Shown here piece by piece: positions 57,229 through 64,000 of a stretch of 64,000 nt of DNA. The stretch spans positions 59,855,856 to 59,919,855 of the forward strand of contig OX411544.1 of NCBI GenBank assembly GCA_948146395.1, read 5' to 3'. Origin of the DNA: Fragum whitleyi. Its lineage: Eukaryota > Mollusca > Bivalvia > Cardiida > Cardiidae. The translations under genes were made by a program, and so were the position numbers. The number at the start of each line of letters is the position of its first letter. Position 1 is the first letter of the stretch. Below the pieces are notes generated by a model that saw only the letters and a program-made list of their open reading frames with translations, ran no database searches and was not told the origin of the DNA.

Positions 57229-57258
57229 TTAACCTTTTACAAAAAGGGAAAGGGTTAA
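57229..57258. repeat. Possible deletion remnant of the piggyBac-like MITE
   Basis: TTAACCTTTTAC and, within 30 bp, AAAGGGTTAA look like the two ends of family Y joined after internal deletion. Short, so chance is possible. Confidence 0.35.
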
Positions 57259-57681
57259 TACAAACTATTTTAATTACTGATCTTTATGCAATGTATAATT
57301 TACATTCAAAAATTTGTAATCTGGCATTCTTCGCATCATACAAGTAATAGGCTTGGAAAATATCTAGAAAAGAGGAAAAGTTTAAATACATTAGCTACGT
57401 GTAATTCAAAGAAACATTCTGGACCAAGAATATACCACAAGAGCTTGTTGAGTTAGTGTGAATGACCACTGCATGCAATTAAAATCCAATTAAACAAACA
57501 GACGAGGTAGGCAGCGGTTCCCTGACAAGTTTGATGAGATTTATTGACGGACAAATGTGCAGATAGGGCTTTTTTGACCCCAATCCCTAATGGACTTTTT
57601 GGCCAGAATTTCTCCGTATGTTGTCTTTCGATCAATTTTTTGTAAGATGTTTAGTAAAACGGGCCCCTGGTATATGTTGTA
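57259..57681. other. Unassigned AT-rich DNA
   Basis: No gene is recognised. ATGACCACTGCATGCAATTA at about 57462 resembles the start of the paralogous blocks at 47.8 and 53.3 kb. Confidence 0.35.
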
Positions 57682-58127
57682 AAGAGCTGGGACGAGTATC
57701 TGGGTATCGGATAGAGAAACTTTCCTCTCCGCACCCGAATCTATACCCGTTACCCGACTTTTATATAAGCACTATGTTTCTTTGGGTATCAACTTCAGAA
57801 AATAATTGAAGACTGTTTAAAACAGTTTTTAATTTCTTTCTGATGTTGATTTCCAAATGGTCTTCGGACATGCATCAGATAGTTTTGAGAGTCCGAGCTA
57901 CTTATTTTCGAGGAACAGACTCAGAGCATCTGCGTCCCTTAAAACAATGTCCTTATTAGTCCTTAAAACCACGGAATGTGTATGTTCGAACCCCCTTTAC
58001 AGATGTTTGGGATCCGCCTTTTTATTTAGTTGATGAAATACCGTTATATGGACAGAAATGATCGAATTCGAGTGCCAGCGGATAACTAGATCTCGGGTAC
58101 AAAATTTTTACTCGTCCCAGCTCTGAA
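57682..58127. mobile_element. hAT-like MITE (AGAGCTGGGACGAGTA termini)
   Basis: AGAGCTGGGACGAGTA on the left and TACTCGTCCCAGCTCT on the right are perfectly complementary. The direct repeat TGTTGTA flanks the element (57675-57681, 58129-58135), 7 of a possible 8 bp. CAGAGCTGGGA-type termini and an ~8-bp duplication fit hAT. The interior has ACCCG-rich words (CACCCGAATCTATACCCG) but no transposase. Confidence 0.7.
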
Positions 58128-58954
58128 CTGTTGTATTATCATGTTATTCCTCTTTTATTTCGATGTAAAATAGACAAATTATGCCCTTAAGTTATTCATT
58201 CGATTTCAAAGCATATAATCAAATCAGAAGACATTTCTGATCGAATTCCAAAGTTATGCAGCACGTTTATCATTCACAAAACTGTGCATAACGATTGCAG
58301 TTTCTGTCAGTCCGCGTTTTAGATCTGGGCAGCATATTTATATCCATGCATGGATTGATTGTTAAATGATGATAAATTACAACTGAATAGTTTCGGGGGA
58401 ATTCATGTGCATTCTTCTTGAGATGTTTGCTTTTAGCTAAGACAAGTGTAGTAAGATCGTGGTTCATTTTGCACATTGTATTATATCACACAGTTGAAAT
58501 ATTTTTTCTACCAAAAATAGTAAGCAGTAAAAAATATTGACACTTAAAATTGGGTTCAGGTTGAATCGAATATCCGTTAAAGAGACAATAGAAACCTGTT
58601 AGAGAAGTATATAGCATGTTTCCGATTTTATTGCAAGCTGTCAAAATTCTGTATAATTGTTCTTTCAAAATAGATCGGAATTTTATCTTTAAAGCGACAT
58701 GTTATACATATTTTATAGGCTAGGAGGCCAATAAATAAGGCTTTGTAGAATAAAAAGTGGCAACTTAATTGAGATTTTACGTCAACGGCGGCTATAAACC
58801 GCTGATTGAAATTCTAAGGAAATTTTGATAATCCATATCTAATTTTGTAAAGGCCATAAACATTTCTAAGAAAGTCACAATTTTTTATCGAAGCTTTTAA
58901 GCTAACTGGATTAAGAACTGAACCGGTTTTGTAGTTTTCAATTTTAGGCTTTAA
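58128..58954. other. Unassigned AT-rich DNA
   Basis: No gene or repeat is recognised. Confidence 0.4.
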
Positions 58955-59317
58955 CAGGGCTTGTGTTAGTATTTGATTTTGGGGAGTCATTGACTCCTCA
59001 TCTAAGAAATTCTGGGGGTCAAATCTGAATTTAAAGGGGTCCAAACAACAGAAAAAGCAAATCATAATAAGAATTTTGCATATTGAGGCGTCGCTTAAAC
59101 TGTTTCTTGTAATGATATAGAAACATGTACTTAATTTCTAGAATTTTAGAAAGTAATTTGTGAAAATCTTAGTTTAAAAACCATGTTTTTACCCTTAGTA
59201 ATTCCTCTCAAGGGGTCAAAATGACCCCCTTGGGAGAAATTTCTAGGGGTCAAATTAACATATTTTCATATTTTTGGGGGGTCAAAACCCTGGTTTAACG
59301 GTCAAGCACGAGCCTTG
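58955..59317. mobile_element. hAT-like MITE (CAGGGCTTGTG termini)
   Basis: The left end CAGGGCTTGTG and the complement of the right end, CAAGGCTCGTGCTTGAC, form a short imperfect TIR. CTTTAA is directly repeated at 58949-58954 and 59318-59323. The interior carries repeated GGGGTCAAA/TTTGACCCC words. The assignment rests on a 6-bp flank and short TIR, so it is tentative. Confidence 0.5.
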
Positions 59318-59323
59318 CTTTAA

Positions 59324-60155
59324 TCTTATTCCGAGTTTGGCGCTAGTGCTGATTGGCTTCTTTCTGAAAGGAATTAACAAAGATCAGGCATAATGCGCCC
59401 CGAAATAGCTTTTAAATTAGTGTTCACCTAATCTGTTGAAACTCATATGAAACTAGCCCTTTTATTCTGTGCCTTCTTAGTCGACGGATTGCATAAAATA
59501 ATTAATAATGCAAATAAACTTCAGCTTACGTCTTTACTTAGTGTATGTATTTCCAACAATGGAGTCCGTTTGTGAAATCGGCCATATATTAAAATGAAAA
59601 TGATTTAATAGTCTAAATGCATATTTATGTACGCCCATCTGTTACATTGAGACGGCCTGCTTCGTCTCAATCGGTATAGCTACAGTTCTGTAAGAGTGAA
59701 GATGGAATGATTGTATGATCTTATGCACTTTTATTGTTATCTACCTCGTATCTGCATGAGATTACGAGCTTACAGCTTAAGAGGAACGTAATGCTTTTTT
59801 GAAATGAGGGTTCGCAAAAACAATTTAGGGTAAACAGCAGTAAAGCTGGCTATTACTTTAATGTTCATTTACTAGAAATAAATAAGTCTGTCTGATAAAG
59901 CACTCGTGTAATGCTTATTTCAATTAATTGGAGCACTTGCAAGTTTTTGTGTGCCAATTTTGCGGACATTGCTATTAAGATATTGCACCTAACCACCATC
60001 GTTTACACCTGGAGATAATCAGAGATAATTAATAAGTTTATTTTTCCCAACCTGATGACATTGTTCTTCCGAAAAACTCGTATCTGTAGCTTCTTTCACA
60101 TGGTAGTTAAGGTATTTCTGAAGATCAATACCAATATTACATTCGTTCACTTGTA
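59324..60155. other. Unassigned AT-rich DNA
   Basis: No gene or repeat family is recognised; GTGCTGATTGGC near 59347 is an isolated CCAAT match. Confidence 0.4.
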
Positions 60156-60238
60156 TATCGAGGATTTAGCGCAAGAGTGTACTAAGTGTATATACACTGT
60201 ATATACACTTAGTACACTCTTGCGCTAAACTCTCGATA
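60156..60238. repeat. Palindrome family P, copy 3 (near-perfect, 83 bp)
   Basis: Arms 60156-60196 and 60198-60238 around a single central C match at 39 of 41 positions. They run from TATCGAG through GCGCAAGAGTGTACTAAG to GTGTATATACA. It may end at a TA duplication. Confidence 0.85.
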
Positions 60239-62086
60239 CCTACAATAACTAACAAAGTATAGGATGGACTAAATCTCAGTAGCGTTCCATGGCATCATGG
60301 CCCTGAAGTCAATTTTATACATTGTTTTGTTATCTCGGGACATAAGATATTTTTTCTTTCTGAGTATTTATAGCGAACATTCAAAGAAACAAAATTCTGA
60401 AGTCTGAGTTGCTGACGACTGTGCTATGACTACGACAAAGAACCACCTTACGTGCAATCATCTGTGGTGAATAAAACAAATACCGTAAAAGCTCTAATGC
60501 AACCCCAGGGATAATTAGAATCGGCAAGTTTCTATTAGATGGGACTGGAGGTTTATTAGAGGTTACAGTTGTTTTTAAAAGACGTGATCCTTCGACGTCT
60601 TTACAACTGTGAATCTCCGGTATTGATTACATGCATTTTGAATAACTTGGGGTACAAAAGACTCTGAAAATTAAAGAAGAATTTAAAGCAAATCATTAAT
60701 TTAAGCATTGAATTAACATAAAAGCTTATCATTTGGGTAGGAAAACCATTTGGTGGGGATCATGGTCGACGGGCGGGAGGGGAAGGGGCTTATTTGAAGC
60801 TTCAAATTGTTCGAAAATTATACATACAATTGGCGAATATTGTCGCCCAAAACATGGGATGGGATTATATTAGGATACGACAAGGAATTGCTAGGCAAGA
60901 ACGGTGCAATTATATAAACATCAGCATATGATACCCTTATGCTAATGCAAAATACCAGCAATATCCATTGATAAGATTTAAAATAGTACATTGTAAGCCT
61001 CAATCTTTTTTGTTTGAATAGGATTTAACTTCGCTTTCAAAATCTTTTTATTATATCGCGGCTAGAGGACCTATCGGCGGGTTCCCGATATTTGCTCATA
61101 CCATTGCGACACTTTTTGGCATCAACAAAGTAGGCCTATACTCTTCGAAAAAAGTTATTCGACATCGATTTAAAAACGACTTTTTTCTTAAATAAGACGA
61201 ATGCTTCGTTAAAAATTGATTATTTGTAATCAGTGATTGTATTTCAAGAAATTCACGCATATAGCGATGAATTACTTGATAGCGTTTCTTCATAACGACG
61301 TCAACGTCTTATTACACAAAATCAACCTTTATCACATCGCACGTACACTTTAAGATTCAATAGATAGCAGTCACAATTTTTCATTGTGCTGCTGATAAAA
61401 TGCCACTACTAAATCGTTTTGGAATCATAAGAATTTAAATGAATTGAAAAGATTTGAAATGAAATATGGTTAAATCTACGAAGGAACAACGTCATAATGC
61501 TAACGTCGCTTTCAGGTAGGATTCGTAAGACAAACCGTTGTAAATGAATTTGATGTTTCGGGGCACACTATCTTTTACGTTTAGCACAAGTTTAAGCGAC
61601 TCGCTGCTTTATGTGTAGAGTCAGATAAGCCCGACACATAAAAATAACGTACGTATAGCAATTGGAAAACAGTAAAATATTTCACTGTTATCGCAACCTC
61701 AATTAAATTTTAAGTCTTTTCGTGGTGTAAAATTTCCGGATTAAAAAGTGTAGGGCGCGATTCAAGAGGTCCACCTTCGACTCTTCGACGTAACTGTCTT
61801 AATCGACGTCATCATTTTAAATCTTTGAGCAGGAAACGGTTATTCTGTTTATTTAGTGAAAAGAAGCCTAAACTCCGCCATCTGTGACTTACTTTCAATA
61901 TATAAAGATATATTTGTCTTAATTAAGATATGTATTCAATGTCAAAGAACTTTTTTTTTGGAAGAGTATATAAAGGACTCAATATTTGAGATCTTGAGAG
62001 TCCTATTTTAAGAGTACGCACTCCCTGCTTGGACATACAGAGACTGAAGCAAAAGAAAATTTGTACACAAACTTAAAGCGATCCAA
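60239..62086. other. Unassigned DNA with a SINE fragment
   Basis: No gene is recognised. At 61009-61080 on the minus strand GCGATATAATAAAAAGATTT then TGAAAGCGAAGTTAAATCC is a SINE 3' end. Confidence 0.4.
61009..61080 (-). mobile_element. SINE 3' fragment
   Basis: Complement of GCCGCGATATAAT...GAAAGCGAAGTTAAATCCTA then TTCAAACAAAA, diverged from the family 3' end. Confidence 0.5.
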
Positions 62087-62160
62087 GCGTGCAAAGCGGG
62101 GAATAATTTGCAAACAGTTTGCACCGTTCTGTCATCCTGAACGTAGGGCTGGTGAAATAC
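62087..62160. repeat. Dispersed repeat R, copy 3
   Basis: AAGCGTGCAAAGCGGGGAAT then AATTTGCAAACAG and TGTCATCCTGAACGTAGGGC then TGGTGAAAT follow the same order as 15448-15530 and 13124-13214. Confidence 0.5.
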
Positions 62161-62346
62161 CCGTCCTTCTAAATGGTAAAAGGGAAATAACTTGTGCAAG
62201 CCGTTATTCATTGGATCTCGCATTTTTTTATAGATTTACCAGTATCCAATAAAGACGCATCGCTTTTCAACGAGCCGCGAGAGGAGACCAAAATAATACT
62301 TGCAGGGGTCGATTCTAACTAATGATTATGTAAACATAGCATTACC

Positions 62347-62511
62347 TTAAGGTAGTGGACCCGTAATGGTTCCGCAACGTTTCGGAAGTTATTAACTTAA
62401 ACAGTGTTAATCGAGATTTCCTAATGATTTTCATTAGGAAAGCTCAGTCTACATTGTGAAAGTGCACGAGTTCCGAAATTTTGCGGAAGTATCACGGGTC
62501 CACTACCTTAA
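62347..62511. mobile_element. MITE family L, copy 3
   Basis: TTAAGGTAGTGGACCCGTAA ... GGGTCCACTACCTTAA, with the inner palindrome CCTAATGATTTTCATTAGG. It is the cleanest copy; the whole element folds. Confidence 0.8.
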
Positions 62512-62880
62512 AAATTGTGAAGACAGGGCATTGATATTTTTTTCCTTTATTTTACGCGTAGCGGTAGAAAGGGGTGGCTAAAACATGCCTTAAACAGACA
62601 CATGAAAGGACGGGAGTCACGACATCGACACAGCTCTTCTTGGTTTCGGTCAGAAGTTAAAAATTGCAAAGCATCAATCTAAATAATAATACATTTGTAC
62701 CACGAGTAAATGATAAACTTCTTTTCTTGGACATGGTAAAGTTTATTTCTTCCGAAAATTTGCAAGCATTTCAAAATCATGGTATTAAAGTTGTTTCTTC
62801 TATAGTATAAAAAGTACACATTGTAGTGAAATGCCCATTCGACGGGGGATCTCAGTTCAACAAGCACGGGGGGTGATGTC

Positions 62881-62953
62881 CATAATCGGAGCCACCGGCT
62901 CCGCTTTCAAAATCATATGTGGAACTTCCGCTCCACGTGGGGCTCCGATTATG
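62881..62953. repeat. Hairpin with CATAATCGGAGCC ends
   Basis: CATAATCGGAGCC (62881-62893) and GGCTCCGATTATG (62941-62953) are perfect complements; inside, CACCGGCTCCGC and CTTCCGCTCCACGTGG continue the theme. GGCTCCGATTATG reappears at about 63345 as a boundary of the duplication that follows. Confidence 0.7.
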
Positions 62954-63159
62954 TAGATGTAAACATTTCATATTTTGAATGAAAAATGGGGTAGGAGGTT
63001 GGGATTTCCTCATTTATATAATATTTAATTCATTAATCATTAAAAAGTCGAATGCTATTCGACCAGTTATACATTTTGCAACGTAAACTTACTCAAAAAA
63101 TGTAAGAACGCTCGTTGGTTTTTGTTAAAAATGATTTCTTCTGGGAGTAGTCTTGAGCC

Positions 63160-63660
63160 AGGAATGTCAAAACACGTGGTTTTTACCTTCAAAATGCAAT
63201 ATTTTGAACAGAATTTATAACGCAGACCATTGTTTTCAGTGTATACGAGTTTAACAAAACAACCACAATAATCTTACCAAATGTACTTTTCTTCATATTG
63301 ATATAGATCAAAGAAAATTGTTTGGTACCGTTTATATGGATAGGCTCCGATTATGTTTCCTGGCTCTGAAGTTGTGGAGTGACTTCTTCTTTTTCTTGTT
63401 AGTTCCATGGGGCGCTGTTTTCTCGTCATTCCATGTCACACGTTGTCTATTTTACGTCTCAACTTTCTCGTTTACTTTTATTAACTCCAAAATGCAATAT
63501 TCTGAACAAAATGTCTGATGTAGACCCTTGATTTCAGTGTGTACGAATTCAAGAAGATAACAACAAAATTCTACAAAATTGTTCTGTACTGAAATTTTAG
63601 ATAGTTGAAAGAAAACTATTTGTGTCTAATTATGTACCAATGCTCCAAAGTCTTGGAGTG
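63160..63660. repeat. 298-bp direct duplication
   Basis: AAAATGCAATATTTTGAACA (63191) and AAAATGCAATATTCTGAACA (63489) lie 298 bp apart. Similarity continues through GCAGACC/GTAGACC, TTTCAGTGTRTACGA and AAGAAAAYTRTTTG. The unit includes GGCTCCGATTATG at its junction. Confidence 0.65.
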
Positions 63661-63706
63661 CCTAGCCTTTAGGGACCGAAGCTCATAATCACTTGCCTAG
63701 AACTAC

Positions 63707-63769
63707 ATTTATTTATTTGTTTATTTATTTATTTATCTGTCTATTTATCTATTCAGTTAGTTAGTTAGT
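63707..63769. repeat. (TTTA)n/(TAGT)n microsatellite
   Basis: Imperfect ATTT repeat passing into TCTG and TTAG repeats. Confidence 0.9.
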
Positions 63770-64000
63770 GAGAAAAGGAATGACACCGTAGTCATACGCA
63801 TTGAAGAGTTGTAAGCGCGTGAAGGCGACTATCACTAGGAGCAAATCCCAAAATGGATATGCATTCGATGTTCATTTTGCCTCGATTTCACTCAAAATCT
63901 TGGGTTTTCGCAACTTTTTTTGACTTTCTTTTTAAACTCGTTTTCGATAAGCTCGAGTTTGAAATGAGTCCGGTCGGTGAAGGAATAGGCATTGGTCTCA

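Noticed and set aside
58955..59317. GGGGTCAAA/TTTGACCCC words as a coding or regulatory array
   Set aside because: They are better explained as the interior of a hAT-like MITE with flanking CTTTAA.

Overview
The window looks like gene-free nuclear DNA from an invertebrate, most likely a marine bivalve. It is AT-rich. Much of its length is covered by bivalve-style 'pearl'/HINE-like elements: a hairpin head, a (CCGT)n- or (GTC)n-type microsatellite, a tandem array of 145-165 bp units and a hairpin tail. tRNA-derived SINE copies and many short inverted-repeat (MITE-like) elements fill most of the rest. The species cannot be fixed from the sequence. I found no protein-coding exon, rRNA or intact tRNA gene. 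Every open frame is short, and the longest ones are by-products of tandem repeats. An intron or intergenic region of a large molluscan genome is the simplest reading.

Layout. 0-9 kb: pearl-like element A1 (130-1683) carrying a 686-bp hAT-type MITE with an 8-bp target duplication; pearl-like element D (2904-3598); pearl-like element C (6031-9042) split by a second A element (6239-7446). 9-21 kb: mostly unassigned AT-rich DNA with MITEs, including two TTAA-flanked piggyBac-like copies in opposite orientation (15648-15876, 16721-16945), a 12.3-kb TTAA element, a foldback element at 14.56 kb and others. 21-24.4 kb: a third A copy, then the most unusual object in the window, a 1,652-bp inverted-repeat element (22686-24337) with flanking TTAT. 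Its two subterminal arms carry dozens of RCGTG-type motifs spaced 10-11 bp apart, one per DNA helical turn. 24.4-34.3 kb: degraded pearl-like arrays on both strands, a SINE with intact pol III A and B boxes (27813-28110), and several foldbacks. 34.6-40 kb: a palindrome, a CpG-rich stretch (about 35.4-36.35 kb) and low-repeat DNA. 40-49 kb: more pearl-like arrays, a third piggyBac-like MITE and SINEs. A block at 47.75-48.39 kb is paralogous to 53.33-53.95 kb. 49-56 kb: nested TTAA element, a GGGCCTC inverted-repeat element (50873-51498), pearl-like element F, a SINE, and the best preserved family B element (54336-55945). 56-64 kb: MITEs, two more hAT-like elements, a near-perfect 83-bp palindrome (60156-60238) and a 298-bp direct duplication.

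No genes act together here. The biology is transposable-element biology: several non-autonomous DNA-transposon families, rolling-circle-like pearl elements and SINEs that depend on transposases or reverse transcriptase encoded elsewhere. Nested insertions give relative ages (A2 is younger than C; the hAT MITE is younger than A1). Repeats also scatter perfect nuclear-receptor-type half-sites (PuGGTCA) in dense direct-repeat arrays; whether these are ever bound is unknown. Boundaries were read by eye. They are exact where a target duplication or terminal inverted repeat is described and approximate elsewhere.
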